A DNA stretch of 64,000 nucleotides from Brevibacterium siliguriense (GCF_900105315.1 NZ_LT629766.1:1302001-1366000); one strand, 5' to 3'. Positions 26,791-36,616 are shown, counted from the stretch's first letter. The notes: generated from the sequence alone by a model not told the origin. Made by a program: numbers and translations.

Positions 26791-28170
26791 ATGACCACCA
26801 CGTATCGCGTGACCGACCCGGCGACCGGCCAGGTCGCCGAAGAATTCCCCACTGCCACCGATGCCGAGATCCTCGCCGCCATCGACCGTTCGGCGACGAC
26901 CTTCGACGAGTGGAGCCGGACCACGGTTGCCGAACGCGCCGCACTGCTGACCCGCGTGTCCGAGATCTATGCCGAACGCGCCGAAGAACTCGCCGAGGTC
27001 ATCAGGCTCGAAATGGGCAAGTCCGTGCCGGAAGGCAAGGGCGAGGTCCAGCTGAGCTCGATGATCTACAAATACTTCGCCGACAACGCTGAAGCCTTCA
27101 TGGCCGACGAACCCCTGCGCGGCCCCAAGGACGCCACCGCCATGATCCGCCGCAAGCCCGTCGGCTCGCTGCTGGGCATCATGCCCTGGAACTTCCCTTA
27201 TTACCAGGTCGCCCGCTTCGCTGCCCCGAACCTGGCCCTGGGCAACACCATCCTGCTCAAGCACGCCCCGCAGTGCCCCCGCTCGGCGCAGATTATGGAA
27301 GAGATCTTCATCGAGGCGGGTCTGCCCGCAGGCGCCTACATCAACATCTACGCCAGCAACGAGCAGGTCGCCGACATCATCCTGCCCGACCCGCGAAACC
27401 ACGGTGTGTCCCTGACCGGGTCCGAGCGTGCCGGTGCTGCCGTCGCGGCCGAAGCCGGCAAGAACCTCAAGAAGGTCGTGCTCGAGCTCGGCGGATCCGA
27501 CCCCTACATCCTGCTCGACACCGACGACGTTCAGAAGTCGGCGAAGACCTTCTTCAACACCCGCATGGGCAACACCGGCCAGGCCTGCAACTCGCCCAAG
27601 CGGATGATCGTCATGGACGACATCTACGACGACTTCGTCTCCTCCATCACCGAGGCGGCCAAGAAGAACACCCCCGCCGTTCCCGGCGAGGCAGGCTCCC
27701 GACTGTCCCCGCTGTCGTCCGTGGCCGCCGCCGATCGCTTCGTCGAGCAGGTTCAGGACACCGTCAGCGGAGGCGCGACCCTGCTTGCCGGCGGTAAGAA
27801 GTACGACGGCGGCGGAGCATACGTCGAACCCGTCGTCCTGACCGATGTGCATAAGGGCATGCGCGGATACTACGAAGAGCTCTTCGGGCCCGCCGTCATC
27901 GTCTACAAGGTCAGCAGCGAAGAGGAGGCCATCGAACTCGCCAACGACACCCCCTTCGGTCTGGGTGCCGCCGTGTTCTCCACCGACATCGCACGGGCCG
28001 AACGCGTCGGAGACCAGATCGACTCCGGAATGGTCTTCCTCAATGCACCTGAGGGCAGCCGCGAATACCTGCCCTTCGGCGGAGTCAAGCGCTCCGGCGT
28101 CGGCCGCGAGCTCGGCCCTCTGGCGATGGACGAATTCGTCAACAAGCAGCTCGTGTACAAACAGGACTGA
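26791..28170 (+). CDS. NAD(P)-dependent succinate-semialdehyde/aldehyde dehydrogenase
   Basis: 459 residues, ALDH superfamily and short, like GabD/Sad of Actinobacteria. Cofactor-binding motif [20 protein letters not shown] (about 131-150). General-base Glu in [14 protein letters not shown] (about 232-245). Catalytic Cys in [15 protein letters not shown] (about 265-279). The C-terminal [14 protein letters not shown] motif is intact. It oxidises an aldehyde such as succinic semialdehyde to the acid. The preceding 253 bp carry a terminator hairpin and then the promoter. Confidence 0.9.
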   Translation: MTTTYRVTDPATGQVAEEFPTATDAEILAAIDRSATTFDEWSRTTVAERAALLTRVSEIYAERAEELAEVIRLEMGKSVPEGKGEVQLSSMIYKYFADNAEAFMADEPLRGPKDATAMIRRKPVGSLLGIMPWNFPYYQVARFAAPNLALGNTILLKHAPQCPRSAQIMEEIFIEAGLPAGAYINIYASNEQVADIILPDPRNHGVSLTGSERAGAAVAAEAGKNLKKVVLELGGSDPYILLDTDDVQKSAKTFFNTRMGNTGQACNSPKRMIVMDDIYDDFVSSITEAAKKNTPAVPGEAGSRLSPLSSVAAADRFVEQVQDTVSGGATLLAGGKKYDGGGAYVEPVVLTDVHKGMRGYYEELFGPAVIVYKVSSEEEAIELANDTPFGLGAAVFSTDIARAERVGDQIDSGMVFLNAPEGSREYLPFGGVKRSGVGRELGPLAMDEFVNKQLVYKQD

Positions 28171-28177
28171 TCATTTC

Positions 28178-28252
28178 GCTCAGGAACCGAGGGCTCAGGG
28201 CCCGAGAGTTCAGGTTCCTAGAATTCGGTGCCCGAAGTCTCGGGTTCCCGTC
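28178..28252. repeat. Five degenerate 15-nt tandem repeats
   Basis: Units at 28178, 28193, 28208, 28223 and 28238 share a pattern of (G/A/T)(C/T)TC(A/G)GG followed by NCC. They sit just after the aldehyde dehydrogenase stop, before a terminator hairpin. Confidence 0.55.
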
Positions 28253-28273
28253 GTGACCGGGTTGTGATCGCCG

Positions 28274-28310
28274 TCAGGGCGCTGTCTCCTACCGGGAGGC
28301 AGCGCCCTGA
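28274..28310 (+). terminator. Terminator hairpin after the aldehyde dehydrogenase
   Basis: An 11-bp perfect stem (28274-28284 with 28300-28310) with an inner CTCC/GGAG extension, followed by TTGTATG. It separates the dehydrogenase from atoE, which starts at 28368. Confidence 0.7.
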
Positions 28311-28367
28311 TTGTATGCTGAGACCACGCACAGCTAATTCTCATATTTCTCAGCGGGAGGTCTCCCC

Positions 28368-29747
28368 ATGTCGGCACCGAAGCCGTCAACCCAGGTCAAC
28401 GCCGCAGCTTCAAAAGGGATCATGCGGCCGGTCAATCGATTCCTCGAACAGTGGATTCCCTCGGCGCTGACCTTCGCCATCGTCCTCACCCTCATCGTCG
28501 CGGTCCTCGCGTTCATCTTCACCGGCGCCGGCCCGGTCGACGTCATCACCGGCTGGGGCGAGGGACTGGCAGGACTGCTCGAGTTCATGACGCAGATGTG
28601 TCTGATCCTCCTGCTCGGCCACATCCTCGCCAACACCGGCCCCGTGCGGAAACTGCTCGCCTGGCTCGCCCGCGTTCCGGGCAACGCCACCTTCGCCTAT
28701 GTCTTCGTCTTCCTCGTCGCCGCACTCGCCAGCCTCGTCACCTGGGGACTCGGCCTCGTCGTCGGCGCGCTGCTCGCTCGTGAGGTCGCCGTCCAGTCCC
28801 GTGACCGCGGAATCAAAGTCCACTTCCCGCTGCTCGTCGCCGCCGGTTACTCGGGGTTCGTCGTCTGGCATATGGGCTATTCGGGATCGGGCCCGCTGAC
28901 CGCGGCCACTCCGGACTCCTTCCTCTCCGAATCCCTCGGCGGGAAGACGGTTCCCGTGTCGGAGACCATCTTCGCTGGTTGGAACCTGCTGGCCATCGCC
29001 GGCGTCATCATCGTCTGCGGGCTCCTCTTCTTCCTCGTCGCTCCGAAGGCCGACGCCCCCGTCTACGAACTTCCTGCTTCGGTGAGCTCGGAGAAACAGT
29101 CGCAGGTCGACGAAGAGGTCGTCACCCCGGCCGACCGCATCGACGCCTCGCGCATTCTCACTCTCATCGTCGGCCTCGCTCTCGTCGCCTACCTCATCAT
29201 CCACTTCGCCCAAGGCGGGGGACTGACCCTCGACATCGTCAACTGGTCGTTCCTCGCGCTCATCCTGCTGCTCGTGCGCAACCCCTTCGAGCTCATCCAC
29301 CTGACGAAGGAGGCGGCGTCGAACGTCGGCGAGATCCTCCTGCAGTTCCCGCTCTACGCAGGAATCCTCGGCATCATGTCGTCGACCGGTCTCATCGCCG
29401 TGTTCTCCGACGCCATCGTTTCGATCGCGAACCCGACCTCGTTCGGGGTTCTCGCGCTCATCTCGGCAGGACTCGTGAACTTCTTCGTTCCCTCCGGCGG
29501 CGGGCAGTTCGCCGTGCAGGGGCCGATCATGCTCGATGCGGCCAACCAGCTCGGCGTGGATCCGTCGATCGCGATCATGGCCGTGTCCTACGGCGACCAG
29601 TGGACGAACATGCTCCAGCCCTTCTGGGCGCTGCCGGTGCTGGCGATAGCCGGGCTGAAGATGCGCGACATCCTCGGTTACACCGTCATCACATTCCTCG
29701 GCTCCGGGGTGGTGATGGCGGCCGCGCTGCTCTTCGTCTCCTTCTGA
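28368..29747 (+). CDS. atoE: Short-chain fatty acid transporter AtoE
   Basis: 459 residues, about 11-12 TM segments, the size of E. coli AtoE (TIGR00366). Family-like stretches: MTQMCLILLLGHILA (about 78-92), LVTWGLGLVVGALLARE, VAAGYSGFVVWHMGYSGSGPL (shown in parts: AGYSGFVVWHMG / SGSGPL) and FFVPSGGGQFAVQGPIM (about 377-393). It imports acetoacetate, butyrate or similar short acids, in line with the acyl-CoA genes in this window. GGGAGG lies 7 nt before the ATG. Confidence 0.9.
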   Translation: MSAPKPSTQVNAAASKGIMRPVNRFLEQWIPSALTFAIVLTLIVAVLAFIFTGAGPVDVITGWGEGLAGLLEFMTQMCLILLLGHILANTGPVRKLLAWLARVPGNATFAYVFVFLVAALASLVTWGLGLVVGALLAREVAVQSRDRGIKVHFPLLVAAGYSGFVVWHMGYSGSGPLTAATPDSFLSESLGGKTVPVSETIFAGWNLLAIAGVIIVCGLLFFLVAPKADAPVYELPASVSSEKQSQVDEEVVTPADRIDASRILTLIVGLALVAYLIIHFAQGGGLTLDIVNWSFLALILLLVRNPFELIHLTKEAASNVGEILLQFPLYAGILGIMSSTGLIAVFSDAIVSIANPTSFGVLALISAGLVNFFVPSGGGQFAVQGPIMLDAANQLGVDPSIAIMAVSYGDQWTNMLQPFWALPVLAIAGLKMRDILGYTVITFLGSGVVMAAALLFVSF

Positions 29748-30059
29748 GGCTCGGTGTCTGTCCATGAGACTCGACGATGCTCATGGACGAAACGAGGCGG
29801 CGGATCCGACGTGACGACGGTCGGGAAGTCCCGCCTCGGCGAGGGTGGGTCGCTGATCTGCAGATTCGCGTGGCACAACAGGGTAAGTGACCGGAAGTAT
29901 CTATGTGGTAACCTCCGATGTTGGCCGTCCCCGGGGATCCGGGGATTCGGCGATGACGGAATTCCATTCAGCAACAGCCGTTGATCATGCTCGGTTGAGC
30001 ACGCTGTTCGACCGGGTCCGATGCCACGACGCAACAGCGTCCGGATAAGGAGCACAACC
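29748..30059. other. 312-bp intergenic region before the first BCCT gene
   Basis: Contains a 9-bp-stem hairpin (29760-29768 with 29780-29788) as the atoE terminator, an intergenic copy of the CCGCCTCGGCGAGGG motif at 29831-29845, and the upstream region of the BCCT gene with AAGGAG before its ATG. No gene seen. Confidence 0.6.
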
Positions 30060-32141
30060 ATGTCAGCATCAGTCGACACCCCGCCGGGTGAACCGAAGGG
30101 GAACGCGAAGGGCAAGGTGAAGCCGTCGCTGCCTCCCGTGAATAAGCGGGTGTTCGTTGCGGCGGCCTTGGTGGCGCTCGCCATCACCGTATGGGCCCTC
30201 GTCTCACCGACCAACGCCGAGGCGGTCCTCGGCTCCGTCGTCGGCTGGACCTCCGATTGGTTCGGGTGGTTCTACGTCCTCCTCGTCCTCGCCGTCCTCG
30301 TCTTCGTCATCTACCTGGCGGCCTCCCGCTACGGAAACACGAAGCTTGGCCCCGAACATTCGAAACCCGAATTCGGCCTCATCGCCTGGGCGTCGATGCT
30401 CTTTGCCGCCGGCATCAGCACTGATCTCATGTTCTTCGCCGTGGCCGAACCGGTCACGATGTACCTCACCCCGCCGAGCACCGAGCCCGAGACGGTGGCC
30501 GCGGCCCGCGAATCCACTGTGTGGGCGCTCTTCCACTACGGTCTGAGCGGTTGGGGCCTCTACGCCCTCATGGGAATGGCCCTGGCCTACTTCGCCTACC
30601 GGATGAACATGCCGTTGGCGATCCGCTCTGCGCTGGCCCCGATCTTCGGCAAACGCGTCCATGGTGCTGTGGGCGAGACGGTCGACTTCGCTGCCCTGCT
30701 GGGGACGATCTTCGGTGTGGCCACTTCGTTGGGCATCGGCGTCGTCATGGTCAACGTCGGCCTCAATACGGTCTTCGGGATCCCGATCGGCACCGCCACA
30801 CAGGTCGGCATCGTCGTCGTCGGAGTCGGCGTCGCCACGCTCTCTGCGGTCTCGGGTGTGGACAAGGGAATCAAGTTCCTGTCCATCCTCAATGTCGTCC
30901 TCGCCATTGCGCTGAGCCTCTGGGTGCTCGTGGCCGGAAACACGAAGTTCCTGCTCAACGCCCTCGTCCTCAACGTCACGGATTTCGTCCGTCTGTTCCC
31001 GAACATGGCCGGACAGACCTTCGCCTTCGAAGACACCGGAACATGGATGACCGATTGGACCCTGTTCTTCTGGGCCTGGTGGATCGCCTTCGCCTCGTTC
31101 GTCGGGCTCTTCCTCGCCCGCATCTCCCGCGGACGCACCATCCGCCAGTTCGTGCTGGGGACCCTGACGATTCCGTTCATCTACATCTTCATGTGGATCT
31201 CGATCTACGGAAATTCGGCGCTTGACATCATCCGCAGCGGTGATGCGAAGTTCGGCGAAGCGGTCATGGCCAGCCCCGAGGGCGGATTCTACGACCTGCT
31301 CTCCCGCTACCCGGCGTTCGCCTTCATCGCGGGTCTGGCCACGCTCACGGCGCTGCTGTTCTACGTCACCACCGCGGACTCCGCGGCCCTGGTCATGGCC
31401 AACCTGTCGTCGAACCTGCGCAATCCGTCCGAGGACGGGCGCGCCGGACTGCGCATCTTCTGGGCACTGTCGACCGGTGCCCTGACGGTGGCGATGCTGC
31501 TCGTCGGGGGTATCGGCGCCCTGCAGAACGCGACGGTGATCATGGGCCTGCCCTTCGCCTTCGTCGTCATCCTCGTCATGATCGGTCTGTACAAGGCGCT
31601 GCGGGTCGAGGCCAACCGCGTCGACAGCGTCGATACGACCCTGCCCGGCTCGTTGGCCCGTCGTTCCCGGGGCCCTGGCCACGAGACCTGGCAGCGCCAG
31701 CTCGGCCGAGTGCTGTCCTTCCCGAATCAGGCGCGTGCCCAGGAATTCGAGCAGAAGGTCCTCATCCCCACCCTCAACGAGGTGGCCGAAGAGATGGAAG
31801 ACCGCGGAATCTCGTCGCGCTGCGGCCGCGTCGATTCCGAAGGTGTGTTCGTCGACGACGGCGAACTCTTCCAGTTCGAGGTCGACGGAGATGGGGAATA
31901 CCCGTTCCGCTATCAGGTCTGGCCGCACAAGGTCAGTGTGCCGTCGTTCGGCGGAATGGTTCCGCGCGGAACAGGCGAGGACTACTACCGGATGGAGGTC
32001 TACCTCGATGGCGGCACCGGTCAGGGCTACGACATCATGGGCTTCTCGAAGGAGCAGATCATCGATGATGTGCTCGACCAGTACGAACGCCACGTCGAAT
32101 TCCTCCAGCTGCAGGAGAACATCATCCACCGGGATGACTGA
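30060..32141 (+). CDS. BCCT-family betaine/carnitine/choline transporter
   Basis: 693 residues from ATG at 30060 (AAGGAG upstream; an ATG 13 codons earlier is unsupported). 12 TM segments after a basic N-terminus. The family Trp-rich motif is present: TLFFWAWWIAFASFVGLFLARISRGRTIRQF (in parts: FFWAWWIAF / GLFLARISRGRT) at about 335-365. A long cytosolic C-terminal domain (about 545-693) with QEFEQKVLIPTLNEVAEEM and HVEFLQLQENIIHRDD is typical of BetT-like members, where the tail senses osmotic stress. Likely imports choline or betaine. Confidence 0.9.
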   Translation: MSASVDTPPGEPKGNAKGKVKPSLPPVNKRVFVAAALVALAITVWALVSPTNAEAVLGSVVGWTSDWFGWFYVLLVLAVLVFVIYLAASRYGNTKLGPEHSKPEFGLIAWASMLFAAGISTDLMFFAVAEPVTMYLTPPSTEPETVAAARESTVWALFHYGLSGWGLYALMGMALAYFAYRMNMPLAIRSALAPIFGKRVHGAVGETVDFAALLGTIFGVATSLGIGVVMVNVGLNTVFGIPIGTATQVGIVVVGVGVATLSAVSGVDKGIKFLSILNVVLAIALSLWVLVAGNTKFLLNALVLNVTDFVRLFPNMAGQTFAFEDTGTWMTDWTLFFWAWWIAFASFVGLFLARISRGRTIRQFVLGTLTIPFIYIFMWISIYGNSALDIIRSGDAKFGEAVMASPEGGFYDLLSRYPAFAFIAGLATLTALLFYVTTADSAALVMANLSSNLRNPSEDGRAGLRIFWALSTGALTVAMLLVGGIGALQNATVIMGLPFAFVVILVMIGLYKALRVEANRVDSVDTTLPGSLARRSRGPGHETWQRQLGRVLSFPNQARAQEFEQKVLIPTLNEVAEEMEDRGISSRCGRVDSEGVFVDDGELFQFEVDGDGEYPFRYQVWPHKVSVPSFGGMVPRGTGEDYYRMEVYLDGGTGQGYDIMGFSKEQIIDDVLDQYERHVEFLQLQENIIHRDD

Positions 32142-32159
32142 CGCTGACGGGTGAGAGCG

Positions 32160-32201
32160 ACGCCCGGGATCACTGGCCTGTTGGTCGGAGATCCCGGGCG
32201 T
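32160..32201 (+). terminator. Terminator hairpin after BCCT gene
   Basis: A 12-bp perfect stem (32160-32171 with 32190-32201) followed by GGTCGTTTC, 18 bp past the BCCT stop. Confidence 0.75.
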
Positions 32202-32231
32202 GGTCGTTTCTCGCACCGTCGCGGCACGACT

Positions 32232-32272
32232 CCCTCGCCGCGGCGGCCAGTTTCTCCCTCACCGAGGCGGCC
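32232..32272. repeat. Two tandem 24-nt copies of the CCCTC(A/G)CCG(A/C)GGCGGCC motif
   Basis: Copies at about 32232 and 32256 share CCCTC-CCG-GGCGGCC in the same orientation, 24 nt apart, in the gap between a BCCT gene and the aspartate dehydrogenase remnant. Confidence 0.5.
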
Positions 32273-32307
32273 GGACGATCTGCGGTGAGCCGAGGACGGT
32301 CAGGCGA

Positions 32308-33191
32308 TCACCCCGCAATCACGTGGCGCAGGGTGCGGGTGACGGACAGAGCGGTGAGTCCGCTGGTGGCGGGGTTCTCCGGGCTCGGCGTCGAGCGGAT
32401 GTCGAATGCGAATTCTCCGGCCGAACCGGCCGCTCGGATCCGATGGGCTGACTGGGCCTGACCGGCTGCCGCCTGGAGCACGACCCGCACTCGCTCCAAT
32501 GCGGCACCGAGCAAGTTGGCATCGGACATGGCGGTGGACAGTCCACGAGTCGCCCAAGCGAGAGCGACGGCGATATTGACGTTGGCCGGAAACTTCTGGA
32601 TCGCCTCGGCGGGGTTGCCCGCGAACACCGTCAAAGAACCGTCCTCGGGCAGAGGCCCCGCAGACGCTCGGCTTCGGTTTCGGACATCCACGGTCGGATA
32701 AGCCCGCTCGCCTCCTTCGACGTGGTGATTTCGACACTGTCGAGGCCACCAGCCTGAGCCGCCGCCTCGAGCACGTCGAGTCCGCCGATAGCCCCATTGG
32801 TCACATGCAGTCGGCCGGGTCCGGTAAGCAGAGCCGTGCGAGTATCAGGGTCGGCGAGGGCGCCGACGCTCGTGAGAACGAGCGGTCTGCCTGCGGCGAT
32901 GGCGGCAGGTCCGAGCTCGGCGGCAGCAGGGACACCGGCACATTCGACGATGATGTCGAAACGGTCGAACATCCTCGGCGAGGGTGAGGCGTAGGGGTCG
33001 GGAAGACCAGCGAGCTCGATGAGTCGGGGGAGGTCGACCACCTTGGCGCCGTGATTCGGGCGGGCATCATGCTTGGCCCGGTCCGAGACCAAGGCGGTCA
33101 GGCGGAGCCTCCCGGAGGCGAGCTCGGGAGAGAGCAGCTGGGCGACGTGACGGCCGATGGCACCGAATCCGAGGAGGAGCACTGAGGTCAT
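32308..33191 (-). pseudogene. L-aspartate dehydrogenase, single-base frameshift
   Basis: N-terminal frame (33191 to about 32650): MTSVLLLGFGAIGRHVAQLL is the Rossmann motif, with VECAGVPAAAELGPAAIAAG and a substrate-side GAIGGLDVLEAAAQAG. C-terminal frame (about 32660 to 32308): SLTVFAGNPAEAIQKFPANV, then NIAVALA, and SALTALSV-type SGLTALSVTRTLRHV, the family's C-terminal domain. The frames join if one base is restored near 32650-32660. Aspartate dehydrogenase (NadX-like) makes iminoaspartate for NAD synthesis or degrades aspartate. A frameshifted gene or a sequence error; the rest looks normal. Confidence 0.85.
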
Positions 33192-33306
33192 GGCCGCACC
33201 CTATCGGAGGTCACTGACATGAGGTTCAGAACGGCGAGACCATGACCTCGGGGATCAAGGAAGGGAGCGTGCCGGCAATGTCAGCAAGACGCGATACGGT
33301 TGCAGA

Positions 33307-33927
33307 ATGGACGACGAATCACAGCCCAGCGGCTCCGGCGGAGCCGTCATCGGTGACGACGGACTGGCCCGCACCCCGTGGGCGTACGGCGATCCGATGC
33401 TGCTCGACTACTACGACAGCGAATGGGGCCTGCCCATCCACGACGAGGCGGGTCTGTTCGAGCGGATGAGCCTCGAAGGGTTCCAGGCCGGACTGTCCTG
33501 GCTGACGATCCTGAAGAAGCGGGAGCGATTCCGCGAGGTCTTCGCCGATTTCAGCCCAGACGTCGTCGCGGGATTCGGTGAAGGCGAGATCGAACAGCTG
33601 CTGGCCGACCCGGGGATCATTCGCCACCGCGGCAAGATCGAAGCCTGCATCAACAACGCCAACCGGGTCATCGAACTGCGTGAAGACGGCGGGCTCGATG
33701 CGTTCCTGTGGTCGTTCCAGCCTGCGCAGACACCACGACCGCTCACCCTCGCCGAGATCCCGACGACCGGACCGGAATCCGTGGCACTGTCCAAGGCACT
33801 GAAGAAGAAAGGATTCCGCTTCGTCGGACCGACCACGATGTATGCACTGATGGAGGCCATCGGAATGGTCGATACGCATCTGCTCAATTCCCACCGCCGA
33901 GGCACCTCCGGAGTGTGGTCGGAATGA
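33307..33927 (+). CDS. tag: DNA-3-methyladenine glycosylase I
   Basis: 206 residues. Signature segments match Tag: SEWGLPIHDEAGLFERMSLEG, QAGLSWLTILKKRERFREVF, DPGIIRHRGKIEACINNANR (catalytic/HhH region), ALSKALKKKGFRFVGPTTMY. It excises 3-methyladenine from DNA. The Cys/His zinc-snap of the E. coli enzyme (C4, H17, H175, C179) seems mostly replaced: Thr in place of the first Cys (LARTPWAYG), Tyr in DYYDSEWG, Ser near the end, with one His kept (VDTHLLNSH). The stop overlaps the start of the Nudix gene. Confidence 0.9.
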   Translation: MDDESQPSGSGGAVIGDDGLARTPWAYGDPMLLDYYDSEWGLPIHDEAGLFERMSLEGFQAGLSWLTILKKRERFREVFADFSPDVVAGFGEGEIEQLLADPGIIRHRGKIEACINNANRVIELREDGGLDAFLWSFQPAQTPRPLTLAEIPTTGPESVALSKALKKKGFRFVGPTTMYALMEAIGMVDTHLLNSHRRGTSGVWSE

Positions 33928-34367
33928 ACGATATCCGCGTCTCCGCGCTCGTCCTCCTCCACCCGCGGCGCCGCGAACTGCTCATGGTTCGCAAGGCCGG
34001 GACCACGTCATTCATGCTGCCCGGCGGAAAACCCGAAGCGGGAGAGACCGCTGAGGACACCATCGTGCGCGAGATCACCGAGGAACTCGGGCTCGACCTG
34101 GACCGGCACCGGTTGCACGCCTTGGGCACATTCGCCGCCGCGGCAGCCAATGAGGCCGATCACCGTGTCATCGGTGACGTGTTCTGCTACGACGGTCTGC
34201 CGGAGGCACTCGATGCGGACAACGTCGCACATCTGGCCGAGATCGCCGAAGCCGGCTGGTTCCCGATCTCCCCGCTGCCGGCCGACACCGAGACAAGGCA
34301 GTTCGCACCACTGACCAGAAACGAGGTGATCCCCGCACTGCACGCTGCCGGGAAGCTTGCGAGCTGA
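33924..34367 (+). CDS. Nudix hydrolase
   Basis: 147 residues from ATG at 33924, which overlaps the tag stop (ATGA), so translation is coupled; the open frame further upstream is inside tag. The Nudix box is complete: GGKPEAGETAEDTIVREI, then TEELG (about residues 37-60), matching Gx5Ex7REUxEExGU. It begins IRVSALVLLHPRRRELLMV and ends in a Trp-Phe-Pro strand. It hydrolyses a nucleoside diphosphate derivative, perhaps sanitising oxidised nucleotides, which fits coupling to a repair glycosylase; the substrate is unknown. Confidence 0.9.
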   Translation: MNDIRVSALVLLHPRRRELLMVRKAGTTSFMLPGGKPEAGETAEDTIVREITEELGLDLDRHRLHALGTFAAAAANEADHRVIGDVFCYDGLPEALDADNVAHLAEIAEAGWFPISPLPADTETRQFAPLTRNEVIPALHAAGKLAS

Positions 34368-34453
34368 CCGGCAACAAGACGCGGCCGAAGGGCCGTGTGC
34401 GAAACCGCTGTCATGAGGCAGTTCTCATGGAAAACGCACGGACGGAGAAGTCG

Positions 34454-36616
34454 ATGAGTGGCAATTCGAGTGATCAACCGGAGAATCCTGCAGCCGAATC
34501 GGGAGGAGGCGCAGCATCCGGTGGCGGCGCCTCTGCTGGCAGCGGCAGGGCTTCGGACAATGCCGGTTCGACGGGCGGCGGAACTGCGCGTGTGCCCGGT
34601 GCTCGCCGCGCCAGTGCCAAGCGCATGGTCAAACGGGCCATCGCCAAAGACGCCGTGCACCCGGCGCTCATCCCCGGCGTCGGAGTCGAACAGACGAAGA
34701 TGCGTTTCGGGACGAACCCCCTGGTGTTCGTCATCGCCGGAGTGCTCATTCTCTCCGTCATCATCTGGGCCATCATCGCCCCGGACAACATCTCCACCGT
34801 CGGAGACGTTTCGCTGAACTGGGTGACGACGAACTTCGGCTGGCTGTTCGGTGTGCTCGCCCTGGCGATCTTCTTCTTCATGATGCTCCTCGGCTACGGC
34901 CGCACCGGCGGTGTTCGGCTCGGTGCCGACGATGAGAAGCCCGAATTCTCCACCGTCAGCTGGATTGCCATGCTCTTCTCCGCAGGCATGGGCATCGGAC
35001 TGCTCTTCTACGGTCCGTACGAACCGATGACATACTTCCTCGACCCGCCCCACGGCTTCACCGCGAAGGCGGGAACGGTCGACGCCAGCCACGATGCACT
35101 CGCGCAGACCCTTCTGCACTGGGGACCGATCGCGTGGGCCTTCTACGCACTCGTCGGCGGCGCCATCGCCTACAGTGCCTACCGCAAGGGCCGGTCACCA
35201 CTCATCTCGGCGGTCTTCCGGCCGATCTTCCACGACAAGACCGACGGTCCGATCGGCGCGATCATCGACATCTTCGCCATCGTCGTCACCCTCTTCGGCA
35301 CCGCGATCTCGCTGGGCATCGGCGCCCTGCAGATCGGTACGGGCTTCGAAGTCGTCTCCGGTTGGGGACCGGTGGGCAATGGGTTCCTCGTGACCACCAT
35401 GTGCATCCTCACCGTGCTGTTCATCATCTCGGCGGTCTCCGGCGTCAAACGCGGCATCCGACTCCTGTCGAACTCCAACATGGTCGTCGCCGGTCTTCTC
35501 GCACTCTTCGTGCTCATCGTCGGACCGACGATCTTCCTGCTCAATTTCATCCCCGCAGCCGCAGCGGACTTCGCCCGCGAACTCGGCACGATGCTCGTGC
35601 GCAACGGGAACCAGGGCCCCGAGACTGCGGACTTCATGTCTGCCTGGACCACCTACTACTGGGCCTGGTGGGTCTCGTGGTCGCCGTTCGTGGGCATGTT
35701 CATTGCGAAGATCTCCCGCGGGCGCACCCTGCGTGAGTTCGTCACGGTCGTCATCATCGTTCCCTCCATTGTGTGCTTCCTGTGGTTCTGCATCTTCGGT
35801 GGCACCTCGATGTGGATGGACATGAACGGCCAGAATGTCGGCGCTGACGGTTCGGCTGAAGGCATGCTGTTCACTATGCTCGGCAACCTGCCGTTCGCGG
35901 CCGTGACTCCGGTGCTCGCCATGATCTCGATCATCGTGTTCTTCGTGACCTCGGCGGACTCGGCGTCGATCGTCATGGGGTCGATGTCCCAGCGGGGCAA
36001 GCCTGAGCCCACGGCCTGGGTGACGATCGTGTGGGGTCTCCTGCTCGGACTCACTGCGGTCTCGCTGCTGCTGGCCGGTGGTGCCGATGCGCTGTCGGGT
36101 CTGCAGTCGATCATGGTCGTCTCCGCCCTGCCCTTCGCTTTCGTCGTCATCGGCATGATGTTCGCGTGGGCCAAAGACCTGCGCAACGACCCGTATATGC
36201 TCAGGCGCAAGTATGCGCAGGCGGCTATTGCCCAAGGAGTGCGCTTGGGCATCGCCGACCACGGGGACAACTTCGTCTTCGGGTCGAGCAAGGTGGCCGA
36301 GAACGAAGGCGCGGGAGCCTGGCTCGACAGCAAGGACCCCGAACTCACCGAATGGTACGTCGAGAACACGAAGTCGGTGGAGATCCTCACCGCTGACGAT
36401 GTGCTGCGTACATTGACTCCGGGTGCCATCCAGCCGAAAGGGCCCGCAAGGCCGGAGAACATCGCGTCGGGTGATGAGTCGACCTCGACTCGTCTGACAA
36501 GGCGCTCACGTACGGACCACCGAGGTGTCGCTGGTACCACGGACCAGAATGCGGCAACAGCGAAGCCGGTCGAAGCACAGGGCGCGGATGAAGAACGCCC
36601 TCCGGGATCCGACTGA
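34454..36616 (+). CDS. BCCT-family betaine/choline transporter (second copy)
   Basis: 720 residues from ATG at 34454, chosen because GGAG sits 8 nt upstream; an ATG at 34427 has no site. A Ser/Gly/Ala-rich basic N-terminus precedes 12 TM segments. Family motifs: GMGIGLLFYGPYEPMTYFLD (about 180-199), TTYYWAWWVSWSPFVGMF (about 397-414) and FFVTSADSASIVMGSMSQ (about 497-514). The GMGIGL motif suits Na+-coupled betaine carriers such as BetP/OpuD. The C-terminal tail is polar. Together with mscL and the first BCCT gene it points to osmoprotection. Confidence 0.9.
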   Translation: MSGNSSDQPENPAAESGGGAASGGGASAGSGRASDNAGSTGGGTARVPGARRASAKRMVKRAIAKDAVHPALIPGVGVEQTKMRFGTNPLVFVIAGVLILSVIIWAIIAPDNISTVGDVSLNWVTTNFGWLFGVLALAIFFFMMLLGYGRTGGVRLGADDEKPEFSTVSWIAMLFSAGMGIGLLFYGPYEPMTYFLDPPHGFTAKAGTVDASHDALAQTLLHWGPIAWAFYALVGGAIAYSAYRKGRSPLISAVFRPIFHDKTDGPIGAIIDIFAIVVTLFGTAISLGIGALQIGTGFEVVSGWGPVGNGFLVTTMCILTVLFIISAVSGVKRGIRLLSNSNMVVAGLLALFVLIVGPTIFLLNFIPAAAADFARELGTMLVRNGNQGPETADFMSAWTTYYWAWWVSWSPFVGMFIAKISRGRTLREFVTVVIIVPSIVCFLWFCIFGGTSMWMDMNGQNVGADGSAEGMLFTMLGNLPFAAVTPVLAMISIIVFFVTSADSASIVMGSMSQRGKPEPTAWVTIVWGLLLGLTAVSLLLAGGADALSGLQSIMVVSALPFAFVVIGMMFAWAKDLRNDPYMLRRKYAQAAIAQGVRLGIADHGDNFVFGSSKVAENEGAGAWLDSKDPELTEWYVENTKSVEILTADDVLRTLTPGAIQPKGPARPENIASGDESTSTRLTRRSRTDHRGVAGTTDQNAATAKPVEAQGADEERPPGSD

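Noticed and set aside
26527..27852. 441-residue minus-strand frame opposite the aldehyde dehydrogenase
   Set aside because: Gly/Val/Asp-rich antisense reading; the plus-strand enzyme has all its motifs.
28410..29765. 451-residue minus-strand open frame opposite atoE
   Set aside because: Shadow of a membrane protein; highly charged and repetitive with no domain.
30204..32216. 670-residue minus-strand open frame opposite the first BCCT gene
   Set aside because: Opposite a clear 12-TM carrier; composition is Asp/Arg/His-rich with no domain, as expected for antisense frames in GC-rich DNA.
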